Source: Gibbula magus (Eukaryota; Mollusca; Gastropoda; Trochida; Trochidae). From it: 64,000 nt of DNA. Below are positions 1-11,070 of the stretch, in pieces. The position numbers and the translations under genes are program-made. How positions within the stretch are numbered: the first letter of the stretch is position 1; every line of letters starts with the position of its first letter. The notes below the pieces were generated by a model. That model ran no database searches and was not told the origin of the DNA. It saw nothing but the letters and a program-made list of their open reading frames with translations. The stretch is taken from positions 60,206,581-60,270,580 of the forward strand of contig OW388297.1 in the NCBI GenBank assembly GCA_936450465.1. The letters are read 5' to 3'.

Positions 1-1116
1 AAAAGAATTCTTAACTCCTCTTCAATTTAGTCCTTTATGCCTTGTCACAATTTTCAGTTCATAGGCTATTCAATAGTTCTCATTTCACATTGATTTCATC
101 AATTTGACAAACATGTCCACAATGTAGATTGTTATCTAAAGTCGACATATATTTCAAATCATTGTGATTGAAGTGTCATAAAATATCAGTTCAAAATTCA
201 TTTTCAAAGGTTTTTTTTAGGCTGTGGCCCATATTTGGGGTCACAGGGTCACCAAATTTACAAGTTTGAATCCCCATTGGCTAAAGAGTTTGCATTAAAT
301 ATTACAGCCTTCTAGATCTTTTTGTTCCGGAGAAAAAGATGAAAACAGGATTTTAGGTAATGGCCTGTGAGGCCCTTATTTGGGGCCACAGCGTCACCAA
401 ATCTACAATTTAGAATCTCCATTGGCTAAAGACTCATTACATAACATGACAACCTTCTAGGTCTTTTCGTTCTGGAGAAGAAGATGAAAATAATCTTATC
501 TTATCATTTCATCACCAGTCATATGCAGTTCACATATCTCATGTAACATAAAAGAATTCTTAACTCCTCTTCAATTTAGTCCTTTATGCCTTGTCACAAT
601 TTTCAGTTCATAGGCTAATCAATAGTTCTCATTTCACATTGATTACATCAATTTGACAAACATGTCCACAATGTAGATTGTTATCTAAAGTCGACATATA
701 TTTCAAATCATTGGGATTGAAGTGTCATAAAATATCAGTTCAAAATTCATTTTCAAAGGGTTTTTTTAGGCTGTGGCCCATATTAAGGGTCACAGGGTCA
801 CCAAATTTACAATTTAGAATCCCCATTGGCCAAGGAATCTGTACACAAAATTTCAGCTCTCTGGAGTCATTGGTTCTGGAGAAGAAGATGAAAATAGCTT
901 TTTAGGTTATGACCCCTGTGGCCCTTATTTGGGGTCACAGGGTCACCAAATCTACAATTTAGAATCCCCATTGGCCAAGGAGTCTGTACATAAAATTTCA
1001 GCTCTCTAGAGTTATTGGTTCTGGAGAAGAAGTCGAAAAAGTGAAAAGTTTACGGATGGACGGACGCCATCCCATGCCATAAGCCCATCGGGCCTTTCAG
1101 GCCTGATGAGCTAAAA
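1..1116 (+). mobile_element. Pearl-like tandem-repeat element, 3' part
   Basis: The left part of the window carries a ~550-bp direct duplication; the block beginning at 1 recurs from about 550. It is followed by ~145-bp core units with the GGGGTCACAGGGTCACCAAA and TTTAGAATCCCCATTGGC motifs. It ends in a short (ACGG)-type tract at ~1050, then CATCGGGCCTTTCAGGCC and the terminal CTGATGAGCTAAAAA. Architecture matches the other copies of this family described here. The 5' end is outside the window. No protein is encoded. Confidence 0.75.
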
Positions 1117-2056
1117 AGTGAGCATGGCTCACATACCTCCGCCATCCGCTATCCGTCCATTGAGCATTATATATGTCAAGGGTAATATGTTTAAAAAACA
1201 GATTCAAGCATCATAATATTGTCCAAAATATTTTTGGGAACTGGCTTTATTTTTACAAAATTTCATTCACCCAGAAATAATATTTTTCAGGTAACTTAAT
1301 TGTTCCCCAGTGTTCAAGCCAGGATTTAAAAATGTGGGGCCCAGAAGGGCTACTAAAAAAGAAGGGGCCATCTTGATATTTATGGGGCCTTTAAATATTT
1401 TCAATAAAAGATTTCAAAGATAACTGTCTTGTTTTATTTTATCATGTTTAGTAGATCTGAGTATCACAAGAAATTTCATGATACTACTAGAGTCAAGAAT
1501 ACTGAATAATAATAGTTTAACAAGTAGTTGTCACTAAGGTGACATGATCCCCTGCCGCAAATTAATACCTCAAAATTTAAAAATAATGTCAAGATCAGCA
1601 AAATCGACTGTCAAACTTGTCGAAAAAGCTCCCCTGTGACCTTGAGAAAAATGTCAAGGTCACCAAAATCTAATCAGCCCATTGTCTTTCCTAGGAGGTG
1701 CATTATGTAAGATATGATGGAATTCCAGTGATCTAAACTCATCTTTCCCTAAATGTGTTAGGCATATCTGTAAGATAGTTTCAATGTCAGCTTCCAACAT
1801 CACCTAAACACTAAACAGCTATTAAAAATGCTTAATTCTGTCAGCATGTGAAACAATTACAGTAATCATCAGATATAAGCTTAATATGCCACTATTAGAA
1901 GAACAATTCAGCCAGATATATTCATAATAAAAAATATTAAAACCACCAAATGTTAATATACCAATCTAATAGTACCTATAGTACCTAAACCCCTATGCTG
2001 GCATTTTGTTTATATAAGAGCTTTACCCTAGCCGGGACCATTTCTCACACAAGACG
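1117..2056. other. Intron 5 sequence; a repeat 5' end, otherwise nothing recognised
   Basis: Directly after the pearl-like 3' end, a hairpin GTGAGCATGGCTCAC followed by ATACCTCCGCC marks the 5' end of another interspersed family. Similar starts occur near 15966 and 38370. The remainder to 2056 is AT-rich intron without recognisable coding or repeat structure. Confidence 0.5.
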
Positions 2057-2060
2057 TTAA

Positions 2061-2757
2061 AGGATAGATGAAATGCATTTTTCTCAAGAATGACAGATGA
2101 TTACCTCTACGTATATTGTATATCGGAATCAATTGAGCATAAAATCGAGACAATATACACTTGCAATTGATAATTAAGACGATTTTAATTCACCCATTTT
2201 AACACTATCGCAATTTGTTCTGCGAAACCTTTTGAAAATGCTCACTGAGGCGTGACTGTGATAAGCGATAGACGGGGCGGCTAGATAGCTTCTCCGCCGA
2301 TGTCTCGTTAATTAATTAATGATAATTATCACTGCCGCTAAATGAATTTATGAGGTGTATTACATCGCCTAAAAGACATGTTTATGTAATAATTGTGTAA
2401 TTGTCATCTGCGAAATTACCTAGTTGGATATCTAAACATTCGATATATGGGAAATTTAAGTTGGTTTATTGAAGATATCTTTGTGAAATTAACAATCAAA
2501 ATGTTGCGAAATTACGTTGAATTGTGACTATCGCTGAAAATCAAATTCCTCCACATACGTCACAGAAGTCATCCCTTCACGGGTCACACCCCCGCAGACT
2601 TTCATTCTGGTCGCCGGGGCTAAATCAGGCGGTTTTTTAAAAAGCCGTATATAAGCAATTTATGGACCGATTTCAGAAATTTAAAATCGAGCAATTGTCA
2701 AATTGACATCCCATTTTCATGAATCCGATTTGGACCATATGTCATTTCATCCATCCT
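2061..2757. mobile_element. TTAA-flanked MITE (piggyBac/Kolobok type target)
   Basis: A 697-bp segment is bounded by AGGATAGATGAAATG and the inverted CATTTCATCCATCCT (15 bp, one mismatch). It is flanked on both sides by TTAA (2057-2060 and 2758-2761), the target duplication of piggyBac and Kolobok transposons. There is no transposase ORF, so it is non-autonomous. The termini do not show a clear match to the piggyBac relic at 6560-8487. Confidence 0.7.
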
Positions 2758-2761
2758 TTAA

Positions 2762-3521
2762 TGAGGTTTGACACGGTCAGATTCCAACAAGTTGTATGAG
2801 GGCAAGATAACTTCTCTAAGGCATTCAGCTTGTAACCTGATCGAAATCCTGGTCAAACCTTCACCCTCATTACATTAGACTGTATAAAAAAAAGGCTCCT
2901 TTTAAATTTTTTATTTTTTTTACAGTCTAAGTGTTTGACTAAAGTAAACACTGCCCAGGCACTGTTTCTGGATGTCTCCTATTTCTGGTTCATGAGAAGA
3001 AGTCGTTTAAAGCTTTTAGGGTGAACCCCTTGCAAAGTTCATATTTCATAATTTATCTGACAAAATGACAAAATTTCACATTCATATATCAAGCGCTTAT
3101 ATATATTATACTGCATAGGAACAATGTTGTGTGGAAAACGTTCAGACAATGTGTTCTCAATTTCCATAGTTTTCATATGTGTTGAAATGAGGGAGTGTTT
3201 GTTCAAATAAATATGAATCAAAATGCTAATTAAATGACATGTCCTGTGAAACAGTTCTGGCCTTCACCGCGACCTAGCAATTATTTTGTTACAAAGCGTT
3301 TCACCTGTGACCTTGTTTACGATATCTGTGACATTTCATTTGCTAACATTTCATCTTACATAACAATTCTGGCAAAAACAATGCTTTAATTTGTTTCTAG
3401 CTACAGTTTATCAACATTGATCAGGTTAATTCATACATATCAGACATAATATACATCATATATATCATATCAGCTGGAAATGTCCGGCAAATAGACCGGT
3501 ATCCCCAGCCCTGGTCTGTAC
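2762..3521. other. Intron 5 sequence, nothing recognised
   Basis: AT-rich sequence with short homopolymers. Short ORFs here lack any family signature, and no Arp3 exon is present. Confidence 0.4.
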
Positions 3522-4266
3522 ACAATATTACAGGTCTTTTTGTTCTGGAGTAGAAGGTGAAAATAAGATTTTAGGTCATGGCCTGTGAGGCCCTTATTTG
3601 GGCCACAGGGTCACCAAAAGTACAATTTAGTATCTCCATTGGCTAAAGAGTCTGTACACATCATTTCAGCCTTCTAGGTCTTTTAGTTCTGGAGAATAAG
3701 ATGAATATAGGTTTTTAGGTCATGGTCTGTGGGCCCTTATTTAAGGCCACAGGATCAAATCAAATCTACAATTTAGAATCCCCATTGGCCAAGTCTGTAC
3801 ACAAAATTTCAGCTCCCAAGACCCAGTGGTTCTGGAGAAGAAGACGAAAAAGCAAAAAGTTTCCAGACGGATGGATGGCCGGACGCTGGACACGATGCCA
3901 TGCCATAAGCCCATCAGGTCTTTCAGATTCTGAAATAAGTCTTTGAAATACCTTTAGACTTGTTTACTTAAAGAATCCATATTGACTGAAGAACACATAA
4001 AATCTCAAAGTTATGTTCAAAGCTTATTAGTTTACAATAGGTTTTATAGGCTGTGAGGCCTGTGACCCATAGAGCTTTTTGTACTGGAGAAGATGAAAAT
4101 AGCTTTTTAGGTCACAAACCCTTTGACCCCTTTTAGGGGTCACAGGGTCACGAAATCTATAGTACCCTGATGTCGAAAAAGCGAAAAGATTACAGATGGA
4201 TGGACGCCAGACACCAAGCCATGAAATAAGCACTTTCGGGCTTTTCAGGCCTGATGAGCTAAAAAA
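3522..4266 (+). mobile_element. Pearl-like element, degraded tandem 3' ends
   Basis: Core units (GGTCACCAAA...TTTAGTATCTCCATTGGC) are followed by a GGATGGATGG-type tract and a decayed 3' terminus near 3900-3930. A second terminus ends at about 4260 with CTTTTCAGGCCTGATGAGCT. The copy is more divergent than others. A (GATG)n microsatellite follows at about 4279-4302. Confidence 0.65.
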
Positions 4267-4340
4267 GGCAAATTTAGAGAGATTGATGGATGGATGGATG
4301 GAAGGAAATATGCAATGAGCATATCAGCAATAATACATTA

Positions 4341-5145
4341 CCGTATTCATCCTAATAAACGCCCTCTCCTAATAAACGCCCCCCTAAGCCATTTTTGACT
4401 CGCGGAAAATGACCCCTAATAAACGCCCCTCTTTTGTATCGACTTATCTTACTGATGTTTCATTGGAGAAGAGTTTTCAATCTTGCTATCAACCTCTTAT
4501 GTCCAGTAAAGTGTAAGGTACATGATATGTCACTACACATTTTATGCAACCGCCATGTTTTAAGAAACAGGAAAATTTCTTGCTCAACTCTCTTGGAAGA
4601 TTTCCCACAACTACAGATGACACAAGCACACTGACCGCGAATTTGTCTTGAAGGTTTTGTTCATGTGTAGTTGTCAATGTGATATAAATAAAGAATATCA
4701 TGACCCGGAAATAGTGTTTACCTTATCGTTCTGCACCAAGTGCTTATCAGCTGATTGTGTTTATGCTGCCGTTCATTGGTGGTTATATGAAGATTGCTAG
4801 CGAACTAAAGTTTCATTGGATAAGAGTAATGACGCGACAAGATTCTTTACTCAATGTATCTTCGTGAGATTTAATTAGTTTCAATTGCCATTGCATTGTG
4901 TATCAGTACTGGTTGAAATTTGATACAAATAATAAACTGCGATATTTAATTCTTCTTTACATTTATTTTATACACTTATTTTGAATAAAACTCTGAAATA
5001 AAATTTATGTTTCTTTTTCTTATAGACATTAACAGACATTTTTTTAATAAACGCCCACTTTTAAAGATTTTTTAAAGTCATTTTAATAAACGCCCCCTTT
5101 TTCCAATTTTTTAAACGCCCAGGGCTTCTATTACGGCGAATACAG
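4341..5145. mobile_element. TA-flanked MITE with TAATAAACGCCC motif arrays
   Basis: An 805-bp element begins CCGTATTC and ends GAATACAG, flanked by TA on each side (4339-4340 and 5146-5147), as for Tc1/mariner-type insertion. Near both ends it carries repeated AATAAACGCCC units (4354-4435 and ~5045-5120) in the same orientation. No transposase is seen. It ends about 27 bp from the exon 5 donor of ACTR3. The TIR is short and imperfect, so family assignment is tentative. Confidence 0.6.
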
Positions 5146-5172
5146 TATTTTAAATAGTGAGTCTATGCTTAC

Positions 5173-5280
5173 CACAGGTATGACATGCGTTACTCCGTCT
5201 CCTGAATCAATCACCGTTCCAGTGAGTGTTCTGTCTCCTACCTGTCGTGATGTCCATGATGCTGCCAGTGCCAAGACAGC
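5173..5280 (-). CDS. ACTR3: ACTR3 exon 5 (last exon inside the window)
   Basis: The 108-nt exon (36 codons, phase 0 to 0) lies between the acceptor GTATTTTTTAG and the donor GTAAGC. It reads [14 protein letters not shown], then [17 protein letters not shown]. The DSGDGVTH motif is the phosphate-2 loop of the actin ATPase fold, and SWTSRQVG is specific to Arp3 within the actin superfamily. The next family segment (AEGY...) is not found between here and position 1. A TA-flanked MITE ends about 27 nt beyond the donor. Confidence 0.96.
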
Positions 5281-5401
5281 CTAAAAAATACAAAGAAAGA
5301 ACATGTGAATTATTCACTTGATTACTTTACATCGAGATTGATGAAAGTTGAATGTATACTATCATTCCGTAAACCACTACAGTGACGTCACCCTATTGTC
5401 T

Positions 5402-5435
5402 CTACAGTTGACTCTCCGCCGGGAATCAACTGTAG
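5402..5435. repeat. Short fold-back
   Basis: CTACAGTTGA and its inverted match (A)TCAACTGTAG surround a 14-nt loop. The GAATCAACTGT arm recurs in the larger fold-back at 11864-11985, so the two probably come from the same repeat family. Confidence 0.5.
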
Positions 5436-5879
5436 GAAACTATGGCGAGCTGCACGTGCATTTTGCTTGAGGCGTTCTGCTCGAGACATGACTATAGGAA
5501 AAACACAACCGTGAAAATACCATTCTTTATTCAAAATCTTACAACATGTACTCAGCTCGCACCTAATAGCCATAAATGATAGCCATAGACGAACTGCAGG
5601 TAATTTTGGGCAAAGTTGGTTAAAAATCAACATGATCGAAAGTTTTGCAAATCAGAGATTTGGCAAAAACCAAGAATCTGTCAGGCTGTCATGAGGACAT
5701 TTGTCTAATTACAGTATCGTTACCTCCTCGAGACCTCCTCGAGGGTGCCAGGGCCGAGCGCGCGTGGAACTAATGGGTACTAATGAGCACAGCATACCCT
5801 TATCACCACGGCGAACGCAATACATGTTGCGCTAAGTAAAGTTTGTCTTAATTTCCAGCTTTATAAAATCGTAAATACT

Positions 5880-6330
5880 TTTCGCGCGCATGCGAAACAC
5901 GTATGTACTTGAAGACAATTTATTCCTCTTTACAATGATATAAAAATTATTGGAATACGTCAAATGGTTCACAATATATGGAGAGCGTAAGAAAGGCACC
6001 TCCATTACTTAGAGAATTGATTTTTGAAAACCTATTTGCGTCACCTGGCGCATCACTTGCCGCATGTTTATTTTTCGCTGCGCATATACAAACGATACAT
6101 GGAATTGAAGACAATTTATTGCTCTTTACGGTGATGTAAAAAGAATAGTTATAGCTTGCGAAAGGAAGGTACCCTCGGTACTTTGAGACAACTTTTTGAG
6201 TATCGCGCATCTTACGGCCGCAACTTTAGTTTTTCGTGCGCATGTGTAAATTTTATATGGAATCAAAGCCGAATCTTTCCTCTTTTTGAGGATGTAAGTT
6301 TTATGAAATTTGGCCACCCGGTTCAGCATT
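5880..6330 (+). repeat. Tandem repeat (~190 bp, about 2.5 units)
   Basis: Three diverged copies of a block containing TGCGCATGYGNAAA, then TTGAAGACAATTTATT and CTCTTTACNNTGATRTAAAAA, begin near 5883, 6070 and 6235. A fourth related block lies at 11290-11400. The ORFs seen on both strands here follow the repeat and have no homology signature. Confidence 0.55.
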
Positions 6331-6559
6331 TATGGGTGGTATTTATGATGCGGTTCTGGCTGAACTTCCAATGAAAGCTCGCATTCACTTTCTCCGTCTC
6401 TTTGACAAAATAAAAAATATTTTATTTGCAATGACATATATTACAATAAAATTACATTGCATTTATGTACAAATATACACACATATTTACCTGCTGTAGG
6501 GACCTAACAAAGTCTGTATAATGATTATATACTCGTCCACACTTCGGCTCTCTTTACTT
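6331..6559. other. Intron 4 sequence, nothing recognised
   Basis: AT-rich sequence between the tandem repeat and the piggyBac C-terminal end. A transposon end may lie here, but no convincing TTAA/TIR pair was found. Confidence 0.35.
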
Positions 6560-8487
6560 TCAATTTTCAACTTCTTCATTATCTTCTTCATTTCTTTCTT
6601 TGTCAGTGATGTAAGCCCTGGTGTAGTCAGTGGCTGTGTGATACAGTTTGAAGCATGGTGCGGCGCACAGAGCAACATTACAATCTGTACATTCATAAGA
6701 TGACTCTCTGCCTACTCGTTTTCTCTTCCTTGCTGGCGCATTGCCTTCTTCTATCTGTTTTGCGAGGACCGCGCGTTTTGCCTTAGAGCATACCACACAC
6801 ATCCTTGTGATGTTTTTCTTCTTTCCGACAGCCTGAATCTCCGTCGGAAAGTGACGTCCATGAAGACGAATGACACTCTCGTCGCTCGTGCTCGGCCGAC
6901 CACGAGGACGTCTGCACAGCGATGGAACTTGTTCCTTGTCCGCAAATGTTACCATATGGTGCGCCAAAGCCTTCCTGTATTCTCGACTTGTTTTTAGAGG
7001 TTTATCTTGGCTATATTCTTTATAAATGATATAAGAGTTCAACAAGGCAAAGTTGAGAACGTGAAACCAAACCCGTTTCCACCACTTCAGGGTCGTCACT
7101 CGGAACGGTGTGTACGACAACATCTGGTCGGCCCGATCAACACCTCCCATGTACTTGTTGTACGATGTTACAATGCGTGGCTTGAGAACTGGTTCCCCTG
7201 TTGCCCGGTTCTTCTTCCCTGTTTGTTCAAGTTGTGTATCATGTAGACATGAGAAGGACTGATTTTCTATCTTCGTAGCGAAAAATGAGTAGGTCACAGT
7301 TGTGAGAAACTGTCATGTCCCCTTGCTTCGGTTTCTTTTTAGGCTTCTTGACAGAATCAGGAAGGCCCTTTAAATTGGCTCTCAACGTCCCTTTGGCACA
7401 GATTCCCCGCTCCCACAAGTTTATGTACAGATTTGTGGACGGATAATAGTTGTCCATAAAGATGTGATGCCCCTGTCCAACGTAGTCGTTCACTAATTCC
7501 ATGACTACATCATAAGTTTTGCCACCTTCAGAAACCGGTTCATTCGTTTTTCCAGTGTAGAGTTTGAACTTGCAAACGTATCCGTTGTGCGAGTCACACA
7601 ACATGAAAGCCTTTATGCATTACTTCTTAGGCTTGTCGGGAAGATAAACTTTGAAAGATAAGTTGCCATTCCAGGGCACCATGCCCTCATTGACTGAAAT
7701 GTTTTGATGCAGTTTATACACTCTTGAAAAACAGTGAACTATCCAGTTATACAAGTGTCCCAGTTTATTTATTGGTGAAAAGTTCGGGTTGTTTCGGCCC
7801 GGCATCTTCTTGTTGTCAGACAAATGTAGGTAGGTCTCTGGGCATGCACTTGGAGAAGAAAGGCATTGAGGTAACATCACTTGGTGACCAGTACTCAGCA
7901 AAGTTTCTCTGCACAACTAATGACATGGCTATTGTCATGGCTACAAATACCTTCATCTCTTCTGCATTTGTGTCTTGCCACTGTTGCATTCTTGAACGGG
8001 GTCTTAGAATTTTGTCTTCAGTTGCCTGTTTGAAATATCTATTGGTTTCCTTGCCATATCCTGATAGTCATCTTCATGTATAAACAAATAAAAAAAGTCG
8101 ATAGGTTGAGGGTTCTCAGGAAGTTCTATGAACTGGTGCAACCCAGTTTGACCAGTGAAAGGCAAATTTAAACGTGGCCGCGGACCATCCACCCACTCAT
8201 CAAACATCTGTGAATTATCTTGATTATATTGTGGTATGTCGGCAAACTCCTCCTCAAAACCACTAAAGTCTCTTTAAAGCACTCTCTGTGACTATCCCAT
8301 TGTCACTCCCGTCACCATGTTCACTATCTATGACAGTGTCCCGATCATATGCATCATCACTGTCTAAACCACTGCTGCCATCACGGTCATCAGTTGACTC
8401 CATATCAGAGGCTTCATCAGCATGGATCTCGTTGATGAAGTCGTCGTCGCTTGAAATGGCTTCAAAGCTGCGTGTCCTAGTATGCAT
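6560..8487 (-). pseudogene. piggyBac-family transposase (DDE_Tnp_1_7), broken
   Basis: Minus-strand pieces in several frames reconstruct the order of a piggyBac transposase. The acidic N-terminus (8487-8263) is followed by a segment with GQTGLHQF and PIDFFYLF (8207-8004). Next is the start of the catalytic domain, VYKLHQNISVNEGMVPW and YLPDKP (7916-7620). Then LCDSHNGYV and HHIFMDNYYPSTNL (7604-7239) and SYNKYMGGVDRADQM (7297-6560) follow, with a C-terminal Cys-rich finger (CVVC, YECTDCNVALC, C-x4-H). At least three frame breaks separate the pieces. In the first catalytic motif, where the family has Asp (IDEG), Asn stands (VNEG); the MDN and GVD aspartates remain. It is inactive as seen. It sits in ACTR3 intron 4 on the gene's own strand. 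Confidence 0.9.
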
Positions 8488-9186
8488 AGCCCTAGGCCGT
8501 CGCAGCAGGGCCCTGCATCAACGTCCACGCAGCATTCTTCAAGCTGTAAATGATTGAAAATGCGTTAGATGTATGCAAGATATAACATGTGATTAGAGAC
8601 AATAACCATACAGAGATAATGAATGTGAGCTTCATGGACGTTCATTTGCCAGTTTCAGAAACTCCTGGCGCATCTAGGACGACTGCGCCGCAAGCACCGA
8701 CGGCTTCTGACATCATGCCGATTTTGCCGACGCATATGTCAAACGGACCATTTTCTGATTTCCTTGGCGACGTGTAGCACCGGCCGCGAGGCCCGGAAAA
8801 TATACTACGTCAGGGGAGCTCGGGTTGTCAGTTGCCAAATGACTTCTCTTTTCAAGAAGCAGAGCATCCACGGAGCAGTCTCCCGAGGCGGAGCCCGGAC
8901 CCATGGGAACATACTCCCATGCTCTCAGGAAAATCCCGTACCCGTTTTCCAAGGCAGACCCCGGATTCAATCGCGGGACAGGTTTCCCATGTTCTCTTTT
9001 GAGAACAAGCTCCAAGGAACAATCCTGTGGGAAGAACCCCGGATTCTATTGGGAATGGGTTCCCATGCCCTCTCGACATATACAGCAGAAACCTTGATAC
9101 GTCGGAATGACACAAAGCTTTTTTTCAAAGTAGAAAAAAAAATTAATTTGTACAAAAAGGTGGCGACCAAAAGAAACTCCAAAAAA
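8488..9186. other. Intron 4 sequence with a short diverged direct repeat
   Basis: At about 8960 and 9037 two diverged direct copies (~78-bp spacing) of CCCCGGATT followed by GGTTTCCCATG are present, with related GGGAACATACTCCCATG nearby at 8906. Short ORFs on both strands follow this low-complexity composition and have no family signature. Confidence 0.4.
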
Positions 9187-9594
9187 TAGAGCCACTGGCT
9201 CTGAAGCTCAATCAGGAAAAGGTTAAGATATCACATAATAAGTCATTGCTCAGTCATCAAATGTATTATCAAAATTGGTTACACATTAATCCATATTCAT
9301 TATAAATAATGTAGACCTTTGCAGTTTATTGTTTTACTTCCTATTTTTATCCTGGAATTATCAACATTTATTACATAATGAAAAAGAGCCCCTATTTGTT
9401 TCTAAAAATCCTGTTTCTCATAGCCTCTTATAGTTTCATAGGATCCTTTTCAATATTTAATTAATAAAGTCTATTGAGCATCTGAGTGTAAGACTAAATC
9501 AGTAACACAGCAGAGAAGTAACCTGAAACCTCTGTGTATTAGCAAGCTGCTGTTTGCATCTCTGCCAGGAAGTGGTCACTCCCCAGGTCAACAC

Positions 9595-10169
9595 CATCCT
9601 CGATAATCCAGCGCTATTGTTCCGATAAATCTTCACATAAGCTCTGGAAAACAGTGAGGATATTTATCCTTAACCTAGTTACCTCCCTTCGCAATGACTC
9701 AGCGAAACGCTTGCTTTCTAACAACCAATGAGATCAGTTGAAATCAAGGGTGAAATAACAAGCACTCTCGTGTCAGGATCTTGGCTTTCGCAGATGATTG
9801 GGAACGCCTGGTAGCACAGGATTTTAATCATTTACCTCCACCCGTGTTGATGGACATGAATACACCCTTCTTCTCGTACAGACTTCTTAAAACTTTCTTT
9901 TGAGTTTCTGTCAGGTTTTCTACGCTGAATTTGTTACAAACTTTATCGTAATCGAGTGAGTCGGCCGCCGCCATGTTTGTTTCTATAAACAACGGTAGTG
10001 ATGCGTTTTGATTGGTCGAGTTGTTTACGCAGATAGTGTCTGCGTTTCGTTTCTGATTGGATAACATGGACCCAAGAGGAGGTAACAAGGTTAAGGATAA
10101 ATACCCTCACTATTTTCCAGCGCTTGTGTGTAGATTTATCGGAACAATAGCGCTGGATTATCGAGGATG
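9595..10169. mobile_element. Mutator-like MITE, 93-bp TIRs, 9-bp target duplication
   Basis: The 575-bp element starts CATCCTCGATAATCCAGCG and ends with its inverse. About 93 bp of each end pair with roughly seven mismatches (9595-9687 and ~10077-10169). The flanks carry a 9-bp duplication GGTCAACAC (9586-9594 and 10170-10178), the length typical of Mutator-like elements. It lies inside the pearl-like element, so it inserted later. It carries the helicase-like ORF described separately, and no transposase. Confidence 0.75.
9828..9974 (-). pseudogene. RecQ-like DNA helicase, first-exon fragment
   Basis: From the ATG at 9974 (context AACATGG) the frame reads MAAADSLDYDKVCNKFSVEN, continuing through LTETQKKVLRSLYEKKGVFM to SINTGGGK, then stop. 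The Q-motif-like LTETQKKV, the VFMSINTGGGK Walker A-like loop and their spacing match the N-terminus of RecQ-type helicases. The last codons overlap GGAG|GTAAAT, a plausible splice donor, so this may be exon 1 of a multi-exon helicase cut at Walker A. The frame is open upstream to 10088. No motif Ia-VI sequence follows within the MITE. It is probably a captured or leftover exon; function unknown. Confidence 0.55.
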
Positions 10170-11070
10170 GGTCAACACCTGCAATTATGCAACAGGCAGA
10201 CCCTGGACTCACAGCCAGTAAATTATATATTTTAAATTTTGTTTTCCCCATCTTTATTTATTTTTCTTTATTGGAAAAGAAGATGTGGTATCATAAACTC
10301 ATGTAGCTAGTTTTAATAGTCTTATCTCACTTCATCACCAGTCATATTTAGTTCACATATCTAATGTAAAATAAAACATTTGTTTACCCTTTTTAAAAAA
10401 TTTCCTATGCATCCTGTCACAATATTCAGTTCACAGGCTATTCAATAGTTCTTATTTCACATTGATTACATCAAACATGTCCATAATGTAGTATTACTCT
10501 TAAGCTGACATATGAAGTGCACATAAAATCTCATTATCTTCACAGTTCATTAAAACAGCTGTTTTAAGTGATTACCCCTGTGATCCATATTTGGGGTAAC
10601 AAGATCACCAAATCTACAATTTAGAATCCCCATTGGCCAAAGAGTCTGTACAAACATTTTAGCTTTCTAGAGCTTTTGGGACTGGAGAAAAAGATGAAAA
10701 ATGATTTTTAGGTTGTGACCCCTGTGGCCCTTATTTGGGGTCACAGGGTTACTAAATCTACAATTTAGAATTCCCATCAGTCAATGAGTCTGTACATAAA
10801 ATTTCAGCTCTCTGGAGTCATTGGTTCTGGAGAAGAAGATGAAAATAGCTTTTAAGGTTATGACCCCTGGGGCCCTTATTTGGGGTCACAGGGTCACCAA
10901 ATCTACAATTTAGAATCCCCATTGGCCAAGGAGTCTGTACATAAAATTTCAGCTCTCTGGAGTCATTGGTTCTGGAGAAGAAGTCGAAAAAGTGAAAAGT
11001 TTACGGACGGACGGACGGATGGACGGACGACATCCCATGCCATAAGCCCATCGGGCCTGATGAGCTTAAA

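Larger units (their letters stand above)
9187..11070 (+). mobile_element. Pearl-like element, near complete, with nested MITE
   Basis: It begins after an A-run with the hairpin-type 5' end AGAGCCACTGGCTCTG followed by AGCTCAATCAGG. It continues with the leader also seen at 31390-32130. Three to four core units (10560-10980) follow, then a GGACGGACGGACGG tract at about 11005-11030, and the element ends GGGCCTGATGAGCTTAAAA. The subterminal AGCTCATCAGG/CCTGATGAGCT pair is inverted. The insertion at 9595-10169 is younger. No coding capacity of its own. Confidence 0.75.

Noticed and set aside
47..5160. Arp3 exon 6 and later exons
   Set aside because: I looked for the conserved AEGY..SCIKHIPIAGRDIT region on the minus strand and found no match; the gene must continue outside the window.
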